A stretch of DNA of 64,000 nt from Gammaproteobacteria bacterium (lineage in GTDB: Bacteria > Pseudomonadota > Gammaproteobacteria > Acidiferrobacterales > Sulfurifustaceae): contig SCRL01000054.1 of the NCBI GenBank assembly GCA_004298065.1, forward strand, positions 1 through 64,000. Reading direction: 5' to 3'. The translations under genes were made by a program, and so were the position numbers. Shown one piece after another: positions 23,754 through 32,849 of this stretch (position 1 is its first letter; every line of letters starts with the position of its first letter). The notes under the pieces were generated by a model. It was given only the letters and a program-made list of their open reading frames with translations, did no database searches and was not told the origin of the DNA.

Positions 23754-24821
23754 ATGACGCTTCCACTTAAAAACGATCGTCTCCTCCGCGCGCTGCTGCG
23801 CCAGCCGGTGGACGTCACGCCCGTCTGGATCATGCGCCAGGCGGGGCGCTACCTGCCCGAGTACCGCGAGGTGCGCGAGAAGGCCGGCGATTTCATGACG
23901 CTGTGCCGCACTCCGGAGCTGGCCTGCGAGGTGACGCTGCAACCGTTGCGGCGTTTCAGGCTCGATGCGGCGATTCTGTTCTCCGACATTCTCACCATCC
24001 CCGACGCCATGGGGCTCGGACTCTATTTCGCCGACGGCGAGGGGCCGCGGTTCCGTAACCCGGTGCGTACAGCGGCCGACATCGGCAAGCTCGGCGTGCC
24101 CGACCCCGAGCACGAGCTGAAATACGTCATGGACGCGGTGCGCCTGATCCGCAAGGAGCTGAACGGCGGCGTGCCGCTGATCGGTTTCGCCGGCAGCCCG
24201 TGGACGCTCGCGACCTACATGGTCGAGGGCTGCGGCGGGACCGAGTTCGCGTGCGTGAAGAAACTGATGTTTGACGAGCCCGCGACCCTGCACCGGCTGC
24301 TCGACGTGCTGGCGCGTTCCGTGACCGCCTACCTCAACGCCCAGATCGCCGCCGGCGTGCAGGCGGTGATGGTGTTCGACACCTGGGGCGGGGCGCTCAC
24401 GCCGCGCGACTATAAAGAGTTTTCGCTGCGCTACATGCAGCAAATCGTGCACGGCCTCACGCGCGAGGCCGACGGTCGCAAGCTGCCGGTGATCCTGTTC
24501 ACCAAGAACGGCGGCCAGTGGCTGGAAGGCATGGCCGCGAGCGGCTGCGACGCCCTCGGCATCGACTGGACCACCGACCTCAAGGATGCCCGCGCGCGCG
24601 TCGGCAACAAGGTCGCGTTGCAGGGCAACATGGACCCGGCGGTTCTCTACGCCTCGCCCGAGCGCATCCGCGCCGAGGTCGGCACCATTCTCGAAGGCTA
24701 CGGCCAGGGTTCCGGGCTCGTGTTCAATCTCGGCCACGGCATTCACCAGCACGTCGATCCCGACAAGGTGACGGTGCTGGTCGAGGCGGTACACGAGCAA
24801 AGCCGGAAATATCACTCCTGA
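23754..24821 (+). CDS. hemE: Uroporphyrinogen decarboxylase
   Basis: Removes four carboxyl groups from uroporphyrinogen III to give coproporphyrinogen III in haem synthesis. The 355 residues match the family length. Signatures are [16 protein letters not shown] (residues 21-36), the catalytic-Asp region [15 protein letters not shown] and [16 protein letters not shown]. The gltBD-hemE order is conserved in pseudomonads. Haem supply fits the many c-type cytochromes encoded a few kilobases downstream. Confidence 0.97.
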   Translation: MTLPLKNDRLLRALLRQPVDVTPVWIMRQAGRYLPEYREVREKAGDFMTLCRTPELACEVTLQPLRRFRLDAAILFSDILTIPDAMGLGLYFADGEGPRFRNPVRTAADIGKLGVPDPEHELKYVMDAVRLIRKELNGGVPLIGFAGSPWTLATYMVEGCGGTEFACVKKLMFDEPATLHRLLDVLARSVTAYLNAQIAAGVQAVMVFDTWGGALTPRDYKEFSLRYMQQIVHGLTREADGRKLPVILFTKNGGQWLEGMAASGCDALGIDWTTDLKDARARVGNKVALQGNMDPAVLYASPERIRAEVGTILEGYGQGSGLVFNLGHGIHQHVDPDKVTVLVEAVHEQSRKYHS

Positions 24822-24834
24822 AGGAGCTTTCCGA

Positions 24835-25320
24835 ATGGACCACGCCCGCTGTCCGTTCGAAAAGGTCATCCTCGGCGCCCACGCCGGTTGCGCGATGGCG
24901 CAGCGCTTCGCCGTCGCCGAGCGCATGGGCGTCGAATGCACCTCTGACATCGCGCTCAACAACTGCGTTACGCTGATCAGGCTCCTGCGCGAGAACTCGC
25001 GCTTCGCGCTCAAGGTCACCGACACCTCGGCACCCATGGCCTTCGGCAAGGAAATGAAGGTGATGGCCGGCGGCCTGATCGGCCTGGAGACGGTGCTGCA
25101 CGGCAGTATCCAGAAGTGGCACAAGGATGTGCCGGTTACGGAGCCGAGGACGCAGAAGCGGCCCGGGCAGCCTGAAATCAAGGACATCCATGGCCTTATC
25201 AGTGAGGCGCAGGCGCAATTCGGCTCGCTGACGGCATTGCCGTATCCGGCGATAATGCCGTCCGTGGCCGCGTTTCAACTGAGAAAACGCCCCGCCCCCG
25301 ACACGGGGAAAGGACAATAA
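24835..25320 (+). CDS. Unrecognised cysteine-containing soluble protein
   Basis: This 161-residue protein begins 13 bases after hemE, behind a clear AAGGAG ribosome-binding site, so it is probably co-transcribed with hemE. No signal peptide or membrane helix is visible. Four cysteines fall in the first 45 residues (CPF, HAGCAMA, VECTSD, NNCVTL), followed by KVTDTSAPMAFGKEMKVMAGG and a hydrophilic tail. The spacing does not match a familiar Fe-S or zinc motif. I do not recognise the family and assign no function. Confidence 0.6.
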   Translation: MDHARCPFEKVILGAHAGCAMAQRFAVAERMGVECTSDIALNNCVTLIRLLRENSRFALKVTDTSAPMAFGKEMKVMAGGLIGLETVLHGSIQKWHKDVPVTEPRTQKRPGQPEIKDIHGLISEAQAQFGSLTALPYPAIMPSVAAFQLRKRPAPDTGKGQ

Positions 25321-25341
25321 CAATTTCGAGGATGTACCGGC

Positions 25342-27315
25342 ATGAAAAGCCTCTGGAACGATAACGAAGCCGCGCAATACCGCGGCGATCTCGGATTGCG
25401 TGTCTATACCTCGCGCCTGCTCGGGCGCGATGCGTCACTGGTGCTGCACGGCGGTGGCAACACCTCGGTCAAGATCAAAGAGAAGAACCTGCTCGGCGAG
25501 GAGGAAACGCTGCTGTACGTGAAGGGCAGCGGCTGGGATTTGGAGACCATCGAGGAGGCCGGCTTCTCGCCGGTGCGTCTCGATCACCTGCTCAAGCTCG
25601 CTAGGCTCAAAACGCTGTCCGATCCGCAGATGGTGAACGAGCTGCGCACGCACATGACGCGCGCCTCCGCGCCCACTCCCTCCGTCGAAGCCATTTTACA
25701 CGCGACGCTGCCGTACAAGTACGTAGACCACACGCATGCCGATGCCGTCGTGACCATTACCAACACCGACAACGGCCGGGAGCGGATTAAAGAAATCTAC
25801 GGCGACGCGTTGGTCGTCATTCCGTACGTGATGCCGGGCTTCGACCTCGCGCGCCTGTGCGCCGAGCGCTTCGCCGCCGATGCCGGGCCGCAGACGCGCG
25901 GCATGGTGCTGATGAACCACGGCATCTTTTCTTTTGGCGAAACCGCGAAAGAATCGTATGAACGCATGATCGAGCTGGTCACGCGCGCCGAAGAATATTT
26001 GCAGAAGCACAAGGCGTGGAATCTTCCGGAAGCGTCGACCAAACCCGCGAGCGCGCCGATGCGCAAGGACATCGCCGCCTTGCGGCACGATGTATCCATG
26101 GCGGCGGGTTTTCCGGTGGTGCTGTCGGTGCACGGCGATCCCGCGAGCCTCGCGTTTGCCAACCGGTCGGATGTGAAGAAGATTTCGCAACAGGGCCCGG
26201 CGACACCGGATCACGTGATCCGCACCAAGCGCCTGCCCATGCTCGGGCGTGGTGTCGCGGCGTATGTTGCTGATTACAAAGTCTATTTCGAGCAGACCGC
26301 CAAGACCGCGCGCGAGCCCAAGACCATGCTCGATCCCGCCCCGCGCGTAATCCTCGACGCAGAACTCGGCGTCTGCACCGTCGGGCGCAGCGCCAAGGAT
26401 GCTGCCATCGTATTCGACATCTACGAACACACCATGCAGATCATCCAGCGTGCCGAATTGCTCGGCGGCTGGAAGGCGCTGCCGGCAAAAGACATCTTCG
26501 ATGTCGAGTACTGGGACCTGGAGCAGGCGAAGCTAAAAAGCGGTGGCAAGCCGCCGGTGTTCGCCGGCGAAGTGGCGCTGGTGACCGGCGCCGCCTCCGG
26601 CATCGGCAAGGCCTGTGTCGAGTCGCTGCTCGCACGCGGCGCCGTCGTCGTTGGCCTCGACATCCAGCCGATGATCGAGACGCTGTTCGACCGCAAGGAT
26701 TATCTCGGCCTGCGTTGCGATGTCACCGACGAATTCCAGATTCAGCAGGCACTGGAGCGTGCCGTACGCGCTTTCGGCGGCCTCGATATGCTGGTACTCA
26801 ACGCCGGCATCTTCCCGGCTGGCTGCCGCATCGACGCGCTGTCCACGCACGAGTGGAACAAGGTCATGCGTATCAATCTCGATTCCAATCTCGTGTTCAT
26901 GCGCGAGGCGCATCCGCTCCTGAAGCTCGCGCCCAAGGGCGGGCGCGTGGTCATTATCGGCTCCAAGAACGTCCCGGCGCCGGGACCGGGTGCTGCGGCC
27001 TACTCGGCCTCCAAGGCGGCGCTGAACCAGCTGGCGCGCGTGGCGGCGCTGGAATGGGGCGGGGACAACATCCGCATCAATTCACTGCATCCGAACGCCG
27101 TATTCGACACCGGTATCTGGACCGACGAGGTGTTGGCGGCGCGGGCGAAGCACTACGGACTGACAGTGGAGCAGTACAAGACGAACAACGTGCTCCGGAC
27201 CGAGGTCAAGAGCCGCGACGTGGCCGAGCTCGCGGCCGAGATGTGCGGGCCGCTGTTCGCCAAGACCACCGCCGCGCAAGTGCCGGTGGATGGTGGGAAT
27301 GAACGGGTTATCTAG
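25342..27315 (+). CDS. Bifunctional class II aldolase / short-chain dehydrogenase
   Basis: Fusion of 657 residues resembling the RhaD/RhaE-type 'bifunctional aldolase/short-chain dehydrogenase' family. The class II aldolase half (about 15-390) shows LHGGGNTSVKIKEK, a metal-binding HTHADAVVTITNTDNG and MNHGIFSFGE. The SDR half (about 410-657) has the NAD motif VTGAASGIGKACVE, NAGIFPAG and the catalytic YSASKAALNQ. Substrates are probably a sugar-derived aldehyde or hydroxyketone, which cannot be fixed from sequence. Its end overlaps the convergent Nudix gene by eight bases. Confidence 0.9.
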   Translation: MKSLWNDNEAAQYRGDLGLRVYTSRLLGRDASLVLHGGGNTSVKIKEKNLLGEEETLLYVKGSGWDLETIEEAGFSPVRLDHLLKLARLKTLSDPQMVNELRTHMTRASAPTPSVEAILHATLPYKYVDHTHADAVVTITNTDNGRERIKEIYGDALVVIPYVMPGFDLARLCAERFAADAGPQTRGMVLMNHGIFSFGETAKESYERMIELVTRAEEYLQKHKAWNLPEASTKPASAPMRKDIAALRHDVSMAAGFPVVLSVHGDPASLAFANRSDVKKISQQGPATPDHVIRTKRLPMLGRGVAAYVADYKVYFEQTAKTAREPKTMLDPAPRVILDAELGVCTVGRSAKDAAIVFDIYEHTMQIIQRAELLGGWKALPAKDIFDVEYWDLEQAKLKSGGKPPVFAGEVALVTGAASGIGKACVESLLARGAVVVGLDIQPMIETLFDRKDYLGLRCDVTDEFQIQQALERAVRAFGGLDMLVLNAGIFPAGCRIDALSTHEWNKVMRINLDSNLVFMREAHPLLKLAPKGGRVVIIGSKNVPAPGPGAAAYSASKAALNQLARVAALEWGGDNIRINSLHPNAVFDTGIWTDEVLAARAKHYGLTVEQYKTNNVLRTEVKSRDVAELAAEMCGPLFAKTTAAQVPVDGGNERVI

Positions 27316-27739
27316 ATTTGTCGCCGCTCCATACCGCATGCGCCCAATCCAATACTGCCCGCACACGCGGCACCAGTAATTCCTTCGCCTCGTCGTAAGT
27401 CATCCAGCGAAACTCTTCGTGCTCCGGGCGCCCGAGCTCGGGGCTGACGGGCAGGTGGGCCTCGCCTTCTTTCGATTCCGCGATGTAATAGCGCGCGATT
27501 TTGGGTTTGCTGCCGTAGGGCTCGGTTTCCCGGAAATCGTGGCCCCAGCGGAAGTCGAGTTTCGTCAGGCCGGTTTCTTCCTCAACCTCGCGGATAGCAG
27601 CAACAAGCGGTTCTTCGCCGGGATCGAGTAGGCCCTTCGGAAAATCCCAGTAGTTGAAGGCGCGCAGAAGCAGGAATTTGGGTTCCTTGCCGAAATAACG
27701 CACCACGACCACGCCGGCGGAGAGAATGTTGGGCTGCAT
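27308..27739 (-). CDS. Nudix hydrolase (Ap4A-type)
   Basis: A 143-residue Nudix-fold protein. The full Nudix box is present (G-x5-E-x7-REVEEETGL), beginning at GLLDPGEEP near residue 37. The YWDFPKG lead-in and overall size resemble the diadenosine tetraphosphatase / NUDT2-like group, but the substrate is inferred. The gene converges on the aldolase/SDR gene and overlaps its last eight bases. Confidence 0.88.
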   Translation of the reverse strand: MQPNILSAGVVVVRYFGKEPKFLLLRAFNYWDFPKGLLDPGEEPLVAAIREVEEETGLTKLDFRWGHDFRETEPYGSKPKIARYYIAESKEGEAHLPVSPELGRPEHEEFRWMTYDEAKELLVPRVRAVLDWAHAVWSGDKSR

Positions 27740-27777
27740 CTTCCGTTTATAGCGCAGATTCCAAAAATAAAAAAAAT

Positions 27778-27798
27778 CGGGGCGGCAGGACCGCCCCG
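27778..27798 (-). terminator. Rho-independent terminator after fccB (monoheme pair)
   Basis: CGGGGCGG (27778-27785) pairs with CCGCCCCG (27791-27798) across a five-base loop. On the minus strand the stem is followed by a run of T residues (the A-rich stretch 27762-27776). A second hairpin, GACCGGC-ttgc-GCCGGTC, lies at 27808-27825, between the fccB stop and this terminator. Confidence 0.85.
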
Positions 27799-27843
27799 AA
27801 GGGAGATGACCGGCTTGCGCCGGTCAGGGTGGGATTTAGAAAA

Positions 27844-29136
27844 CTAGCCCCAGGTGTCCGCCGTGATGCTTGCGTACCAGCCGAGGGCGTACTTGGCCTC
27901 TTCCTCGCGGAAGGTGTCCGTGGCTTCTTTCGGGCTCACGCCACCGGCGCCCGGGACATCGGCGATGCCCTTCTCGGTCACGCGATACACGCCCGCCACC
28001 GAGATGCCGTAGTTCGGCGCGATCAGGCTGTAGCAGGTATTGACGAACGACACGTCCGCAATCGGCTCGCCCTTAATCATGGCCGCGATCGCCGAGGCGC
28101 ACATCTTGGCCTCGCTGTTGGCGGCGAAGCCCGACTTCGGCAGCGCGCCGGCGATGGACGAATCGCCGATGACGTGGATGCCCTTGTGGATCTTGGACTC
28201 GAAGGTCTTCGGGTCCACCGGGCAGAAGCCGGACTCGTTCGCCAGCCCCGCCTTGAGCGCGATTGAACCCGCGGTCTGCGCCGGGATCACGTTCACCACC
28301 GCGCCCTTGAACTTGTCGAGCTCGCCCGTGACGGTCATGGTCTTGGTGTCCACGGCCGAGACCTTGCCACCGGCCTTGCCCGGCACCCATTCGATCATGT
28401 TGCCGTAGAGCTTCTTCCAGCCGTCCTGGAACAGGCCCTGCTTCGAGAACGCGTCCTTGGGGTCGAGGATCAGGACCTTGGACTTGGGCTTATGGTTCTT
28501 GAGGTAGTACGCGACCATGCTGGCGCGCTCGTACGGTCCGGGCGGACAGCGGAACGGATTGGGCGGCGCGACCAGAATGAATGTGCCGCCGTCCTTCATG
28601 TTCTCCAGCTGTTTGCGCAGCAGCAGTGTCTGCGGCCCGGCCTTCCAGGCGTGCGGCATCTTCTGCGACGCCTGCTCGCTGTAGCCCTTGATCGCGTCCC
28701 ACTTGAAGTCGATGCCGGGCGAAACCACGAGCCGGTCGTACTTCAACGTCTTGCCGCCCTTGAGCTTGACGCTTTTCCCGGCGGCGTCGATGTCGGTCAC
28801 GGTGTCGCGCACCACCTTCACCCCGGAATTGCGCAGCGCGTCGTAGCTGTGGGTGATGTTCTCGATCTTGTGGGTGCCGCCGAGGACGTAGTTGCTGAAC
28901 GGGCAGGTGACGAACTTCGTGCTCGGCTCGATCAGCGTCACGTTGATGCCGGCGCGCTTGAGGTACTTGGCGCAGGTGGCGCCGCCGAAACCGCCGCCGA
29001 CGACCACGACGTGCGCGCCCATGTTGCCGTGCTTGGCGGCATGCGCGGTCGAGGAAATGCCGAGCATACCGAGCGTGGAAGCGGCGCCGGCGCCGCCGGT
29101 GAATTTAAGAAAATCTCTGCGAGTAATGCGGCTCAT
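27844..29136 (-). CDS. fccB: Sulfide dehydrogenase flavoprotein subunit, copy 1
   Basis: FAD-binding subunit of flavocytochrome c sulfide dehydrogenase (430 residues), which oxidises sulfide in the periplasm and passes electrons to a c-type cytochrome. A Tat signal starts the protein (RRDFLK). The FAD motif [16 protein letters not shown] lies near residue 44. The two redox-active cysteines of the family are visible in [12 protein letters not shown] and [11 protein letters not shown] further [11 protein letters not shown] segment carries an extra Cys. It follows a monoheme cytochrome gene by ten bases and ends before a strong terminator, so the pair forms one transcription unit. SoxF is a close homologue and cannot be excluded, but no sox genes are visible. 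Confidence 0.92.
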   Translation of the reverse strand: MSRITRRDFLKFTGGAGAASTLGMLGISSTAHAAKHGNMGAHVVVVGGGFGGATCAKYLKRAGINVTLIEPSTKFVTCPFSNYVLGGTHKIENITHSYDALRNSGVKVVRDTVTDIDAAGKSVKLKGGKTLKYDRLVVSPGIDFKWDAIKGYSEQASQKMPHAWKAGPQTLLLRKQLENMKDGGTFILVAPPNPFRCPPGPYERASMVAYYLKNHKPKSKVLILDPKDAFSKQGLFQDGWKKLYGNMIEWVPGKAGGKVSAVDTKTMTVTGELDKFKGAVVNVIPAQTAGSIALKAGLANESGFCPVDPKTFESKIHKGIHVIGDSSIAGALPKSGFAANSEAKMCASAIAAMIKGEPIADVSFVNTCYSLIAPNYGISVAGVYRVTEKGIADVPGAGGVSPKEATDTFREEEAKYALGWYASITADTWG

Positions 29137-29146
29137 GTCGGCCCCC

Positions 29147-29503
29147 TTACTTGAAACTGCTGATGTATTTGGCGATCGCCGCGATCTCGGCGTCCGAATA
29201 GCCCTTGGCGTGGCGCGCCATGACCGTGCTCGGGCGCGCGCCGGACTTGAAGTCCTGCAACGTCTTTACGAGCGACTCGGCGGTCTTGCCGTGCAGACTC
29301 GGGATCGAGCCGGGGCTGCGGCCCTCGGGGCCGTGGCAGGTGAAGCAGTTGCTGCCCATGTTGGCCGCGGCCGCGGCGGTGATCGGCGCCGCGGGGGCGG
29401 CGGCCGGCTTCTCGGCGGGCGGTTTGGTGGTGGTGCAGGCGGCGAGCGTGGCTGCGCTTCCCCCCAACACGATCCACGTTATGACGGACTTGACGGTCTG
29501 CAT
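29147..29503 (-). CDS. Monoheme cytochrome c lipoprotein, partner of fccB copy 1
   Basis: A 118-residue class I cytochrome c. The signal peptide ends in the lipobox LAAC, so the protein is probably membrane-anchored in the periplasm. An Ala/Pro-rich linker precedes the single heme motif CFTCH (near residue 66). A conserved Met ([15 protein letters not shown]) is the likely axial ligand. The ribosome-binding site AGAGGAG lies upstream of the ATG. Its place directly before fccB suggests it is the electron acceptor, as in green sulfur bacteria, whose FccA is monoheme. Confidence 0.88.
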   Translation of the reverse strand: MQTVKSVITWIVLGGSAATLAACTTTKPPAEKPAAAPAAPITAAAAANMGSNCFTCHGPEGRSPGSIPSLHGKTAESLVKTLQDFKSGARPSTVMARHAKGYSDAEIAAIAKYISSFK

Positions 29504-29774
29504 CGTGACTCTCCTCTGAGACAGGGTTGTGCGTTGTTGGTGTGTATGAAGCGAGACGAACGCAAAAGCGGTGTCGGGTGCGGTCGGTCTCCGGTGAAGT
29601 AGTGAAATTGAATAGAAAACGGGGAAAGCGTTTTCTGACGTATATCAAAATTCAATTTAGCCCAGATTCTGGCGATCCACGGCGGGAAGATAAAAACATA
29701 TGAATCAATCGGTTAAAGAGACGTCACTTTTGACGGAATAGCTGGTCACACATCCCCAACCCATGCCCCAAAAA
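29504..29774. other. Upstream region of the monoheme FCSD pair
   Basis: With the terminator that follows it, this forms a 322-base gap without a gene. It is AT-rich between 29600 and 29720 and must hold the promoter for the minus-strand cytochrome/fccB pair. I looked for a -24/-12 sigma54 element like those of the neighbouring operon. The best candidate (29561-29576, minus strand CGACACCGCTTTTGCG) lacks the essential GG at -24, so I do not call it. Confidence 0.5.
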
Positions 29775-29800
29775 GAAACGGGGCCTTGCGGCCCCGTTTC
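29775..29800 (-). terminator. Rho-independent terminator after the diheme fccAB pair
   Basis: GAAACGGGGCC (29775-29785) and GGCCCCGTTTC (29790-29800) form a perfect 11-bp stem with a TTGC loop. On the minus strand it is followed by TTTTT, so it ends the operon containing fccB copy 2, whose stop lies about 25 bases upstream. Confidence 0.92.
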
Positions 29801-29825
29801 GGTTACTGCCAGCAGACCGGTTTCG

Positions 29826-31124
29826 TCAGCCGAACATGTCGTTGGTGATGTTGGCGAACCAGCTGTGAGCGTAGGCCATTTCGCGCTTCAGGTGCGCCGC
29901 CGAGGCATCCTTCGGCGTGAGGCCACCCGAGCCCTTGACCGGCACGATCTTGTTCTCGGCCTTGTTCAGCGTGTAGACCGCCGCCACGGAAATGCCGTGG
30001 TCGGGGCCGACAATGCTGTAGCAGGTGTTGATGTACGACGGCGTGCCCGGCTCCTTGCCGTTCATCATGTCGATGATGGCGCGCGCCGCGACCTTCGCCT
30101 GCGAGTTGGCCGAGTAGCCGGACTTCGGCATCTCGGTCGCGATGGCAGCGTCGCCGATCACGTGGATGCCCTTGTGGATCGTGGACTCGAAGGTCTGCAC
30201 GTTCACCGGGCACCAGCCCTTGTCATTCACCAGGCCCGCCTCGAAGGCGATCTTGCCGGCCTTCTGCGGCGGGATGATGTTGATGACATCGCCGTGATGA
30301 TCGTTCACCTCGCCGTAGACCGTCATGGTCTTCGGGTCCAGGCGCTTGACCGCGCCGTCCTTCGACTTCGGCACCCACTTGATCATGCTGTTGTCGGTGC
30401 CGTAGCCGTAGAACTTGGTCCAGCCGGCCTCGAACAGGCCTTTCTTGGAGAAAGCGTCCTTGGCGTCCAGGATGATGATCTTGGACTTCGGCTTGTGCTG
30501 CTTGAGGTAGTGCGCGATCTGCGAGGCGCGCTCGTACGGTCCGGGCGGGCAGCGGAACGGATCCGCCGGCGGGCAGATGAGCACCGTGCCGCCGTCCTTC
30601 ATCGCCTGCAGCTGCTTGTGCAGCAGCACCGTCTGCGGGCCGGCCTTCCAGGCGTGCGGGATGTGCTCCGCCACCTCGGCGCTGTAGCCCTCGATCGCGT
30701 CCCACTTGAAGTCGACGCCCGGCGAGACGATGGCGTGGTCGTACTGGAAGCTCTGGCCGCCCTGGGTCTTCACGGTCTTGCTGACCGCGTCGATCGCCAC
30801 GGCGGTGTCGTGCACCACCTTCACGCCGCGCTTCTTGAGGCCGTCGTAACCGAACTTGATCGAGTCGAGCTTGCGGTCGCCGCCCAGCACTTCGTTGCTC
30901 ATGAAGCAGGTGTAGAAGTGGGTGTTGGGCTCGATCAGCGTAACCTCGATCGAGGGGTCGTTCAGGCGCAGGAACTTGGCCGCGGTCGCGCCGCCGGCGC
31001 CGCCGCCCACGATGACGACCTTCTTTTTCGCGGCGCCGCTCGACACGAGCGGGGCACCGATCAGGCCAGCCGCGGCGGTGCCGCTGGCCAGCTTCAGGAA
31101 CTGTCTGCGAGAGATGTGACTCAT
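29826..31124 (-). CDS. fccB: Sulfide dehydrogenase flavoprotein subunit, copy 2
   Basis: Second FCSD flavoprotein (432 residues), clearly homologous to the copy at 27844-29136 along its length. The Tat signal is RRQFLK, and the FAD motif [17 protein letters not shown] lies near residue 36. The active-site cysteines lie in [12 protein letters not shown] and [10 protein letters not shown]. It differs from copy 1 at the segment [13 protein letters not shown]. The diheme cytochrome gene lies 19 bases upstream on the same strand, giving the two-subunit arrangement of Allochromatium FccAB. Sulfide is oxidised to sulfur or polysulfide with electrons passed to the diheme subunit. Confidence 0.93.
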   Translation of the reverse strand: MSHISRRQFLKLASGTAAAGLIGAPLVSSGAAKKKVVIVGGGAGGATAAKFLRLNDPSIEVTLIEPNTHFYTCFMSNEVLGGDRKLDSIKFGYDGLKKRGVKVVHDTAVAIDAVSKTVKTQGGQSFQYDHAIVSPGVDFKWDAIEGYSAEVAEHIPHAWKAGPQTVLLHKQLQAMKDGGTVLICPPADPFRCPPGPYERASQIAHYLKQHKPKSKIIILDAKDAFSKKGLFEAGWTKFYGYGTDNSMIKWVPKSKDGAVKRLDPKTMTVYGEVNDHHGDVINIIPPQKAGKIAFEAGLVNDKGWCPVNVQTFESTIHKGIHVIGDAAIATEMPKSGYSANSQAKVAARAIIDMMNGKEPGTPSYINTCYSIVGPDHGISVAAVYTLNKAENKIVPVKGSGGLTPKDASAAHLKREMAYAHSWFANITNDMFG

Positions 31125-31143
31125 GTTCGTTCTCCTCCTCGAG

Positions 31144-31767
31144 TTATTTCTGGCTGCCGTAGAAGTTGATGAGCGCGTCCAGGTCGCCCGGCTTCAGCGC
31201 CTTCACCTTCTTCTCCATCTTCTCCGGCATCTTGGTCTTGCCCGAGGTGAAGTCCTCCATCTGGAAGTGCAGGTACGGCATCCACTGGCCGGCGAGGATG
31301 CCGCCCTCGTCGCTCAGGCGACCGCCTTCCTCGTGGCACTTCTCGCAGTTTTGCTTGTGCAGCGTCTTGCCCTTGGCGACCTTCGCGGCGTCGGTCTTCT
31401 GGGCGTGGCCGACGTACTTCTTGCCGGCGAAGTAGGTCGCCATCGCGTTGATCTCGGCGTCCGAGTAACCCTTGGCGATGCGGTCCATGATGGTCGCGGC
31501 GCGCTTGCCGTCCTTGAACGCCTTCATGGTGTCGATGAAGTAGTCCTTGGTGATGCCCGCGATGGTGGGCGAAGCCGGACCGCGGCTCACGCCGTCAGTG
31601 CCGTGACAGCCGGTGCAGGCGTTGGCCAGCATTGCGCCCGAGGCTGGCGGTAGGGCCGGGGCGACCGGGGTCGCGGGCTGTTCGGCCGCGGCAGCAATGC
31701 CGCCGAGCGACAATCCGCCAGCGACCAGGATTCCGGAGAACAACGCACGACTTCTGGTGGGGCTCAT
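31144..31767 (-). CDS. fccA: Diheme cytochrome c subunit of sulfide dehydrogenase
   Basis: A 207-residue diheme cytochrome c of the c4/FccA type. I chose the ATG at 31767 because GGAGGA lies upstream and the signal peptide ([17 protein letters not shown], cleaved near AAAAEQ) then starts normally. An in-frame start at 31827 would place coding sequence inside the sigma54 element. Heme motifs are CTGCH (residues 51-55) and CEKCH (141-145), with Met ligands likely in [13 protein letters not shown] and in KMPEKM. It accepts electrons from FccB. fccA and fccB are separated by 19 bases. Confidence 0.92.
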   Translation of the reverse strand: MSPTRSRALFSGILVAGGLSLGGIAAAAEQPATPVAPALPPASGAMLANACTGCHGTDGVSRGPASPTIAGITKDYFIDTMKAFKDGKRAATIMDRIAKGYSDAEINAMATYFAGKKYVGHAQKTDAAKVAKGKTLHKQNCEKCHEEGGRLSDEGGILAGQWMPYLHFQMEDFTSGKTKMPEKMEKKVKALKPGDLDALINFYGSQK

Positions 31768-31822
31768 CAACCTATCCTCCTCGTAAATGAAACAGACTGA
31801 ATTTTTCTGGTGGCAGCCGTTA

Positions 31823-31838
31823 AGCAATCCGCGTGCCT
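31823..31838 (-). promoter_or_regulatory. Sigma54 (-24/-12) promoter of fccAB copy 2
   Basis: The minus strand reads AGGCACGCGGATTGCT. It matches the sigma54 consensus TGGCACG-N4-TTGCW at every fixed position but the first, with the invariant GG and GC at the correct ten-base spacing. Transcription would start near 31811, about 45 bases before the fccA ATG. A sigma54 activator gene lies about 1 kb upstream. Confidence 0.75.
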
Positions 31839-31967
31839 GTTCGGCGAATGTCGGTATGGCGTTAATTTTCCAGAGAAATTTTTATTCCCGGGTAACGGGA
31901 ACGTGCCGTTCTGACAGCATTGGCAGAGGTGGGCATGTCATGCTGGCAGGCATATGGCGTCCGCGTT

Positions 31968-32567
31968 TCATCCGCCCCGCCTGCTGGCCGCCGGCGGTTC
32001 GTCCTCGATATCGGGCAGCACTACGCCCGGCGGCGGTTCGGGCTGCTTGTGCGCGATACCGGCGTGGCAATCGATGCAGGTCTTGCCCTTTTCCATCGCG
32101 CGCGCATGTTTCTTGCGCGCCGACGAGCCCTGGTTTTCCAGGTCCATGGTCTGATAGTCGTGACAGCCGCGGCACTCGCGCGAGTCGGTGGACTTCATCT
32201 TGGCCCACACGCGGTTCGCCATGTCCCAACGCTGTGCCTCGAATTTCTCCGACGTGTCGATGGTGCCGGCGAACTGGTGGTACACGTCCTTGGCGGCCAT
32301 GATCTTGGCGACGAGTTTGTCGCCGTAATTGCGCGGCACGTGGCAGTCGGGACACTGGGCCTGGACGCCCGAGGGGTTCTTGAAATGCGGCGTCTTTTTG
32401 AATTCCTCGAGGTTCCACTTCATGGTGTGGCAGGAAACGCAGAACTCCTGGGTGTTGGTCGCTTCGAGCGCGACATTGAAGCTGCCGAACAGCACGATCC
32501 CCACGAGAATCAGAACGGCGCCGGCGCAGGCGGGCGCCTTCCACCACGGTTTACAACGAGCGGCCAT
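31968..32567 (-). CDS. NapC/NirT-family tetraheme cytochrome c
   Basis: A 199-residue membrane-anchored multiheme cytochrome. An N-terminal membrane helix (about residues 12-33) is followed by four heme motifs: CVSCH (43-47), CPDCH (72-76), CRGCH (132-136) and CIDCH (164-168). The size and spacing are those of NapC/NirT quinol dehydrogenases, which exchange electrons between the quinone pool and periplasmic redox partners. No nitrate or nitrite reductase gene is visible. Its neighbours are FCSD genes, so a link between FCSD electrons and the membrane pool is possible. The C-terminus is Pro-rich and soluble. It starts downstream of its own sigma54 element. Confidence 0.92.
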   Translation of the reverse strand: MAARCKPWWKAPACAGAVLILVGIVLFGSFNVALEATNTQEFCVSCHTMKWNLEEFKKTPHFKNPSGVQAQCPDCHVPRNYGDKLVAKIMAAKDVYHQFAGTIDTSEKFEAQRWDMANRVWAKMKSTDSRECRGCHDYQTMDLENQGSSARKKHARAMEKGKTCIDCHAGIAHKQPEPPPGVVLPDIEDEPPAASRRGG

Positions 32568-32684
32568 TGGCTTGAGTCCTCAGTACAACGTGTAATTCAG
32601 GTGTCTATGAAATCTTTCGCCACGCCCTGGCGGGTTCGGGTGACTGCCAGTTCTGTCACTCTCCCAATCTCGATGCCGGGTATT

Positions 32685-32700
32685 AGCAAAACCGATACCA
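32685..32700 (-). promoter_or_regulatory. Sigma54 (-24/-12) promoter of the tetraheme cytochrome gene
   Basis: The minus strand reads TGGTATCGGTTTTGCT, with TGG at -24, TTGCT at -12 and exact spacing. It departs from consensus at three fixed positions (4, 6 and 7). The predicted start is near 32673, leaving a leader of about 105 bases before the ATG at 32567. Confidence 0.6.
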
Positions 32701-32753
32701 TTTTTGTAACTTGTTATTTCATGTATGTTTTTACTTTCAATACTGTTGATCTA

Positions 32754-32790
32754 TGTCATTTCGGCAGACTGGGTTTCATGACAATTTGTC
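32754..32790. promoter_or_regulatory. Candidate upstream activator sites
   Basis: TGTCAT (32754-32759) and ATGACA (32778-32783) are inverted repeats, and GACAATTTGTC (32780-32790) is a near-palindrome with GACAA/TTGTC arms. They lie 55-105 bases upstream of the sigma54 element at 32685-32700 and just before the activator gene. This is where an enhancer-binding protein would be expected to bind. The assignment is inference from position and symmetry. Confidence 0.35.
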
Positions 32791-32849
32791 GGCCCGTATA
32801 ACAACCAAAAAAGCTGTACCCAATAAATTCTTGAGAGGAGATTACTGCC

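Noticed and set aside
29561-29576. Possible third sigma54 element before the monoheme FCSD pair
   Set aside because: The minus strand reads CGACACCGCTTTTGCG; the -12 TTGC is good but the essential GG at -24 is GA.
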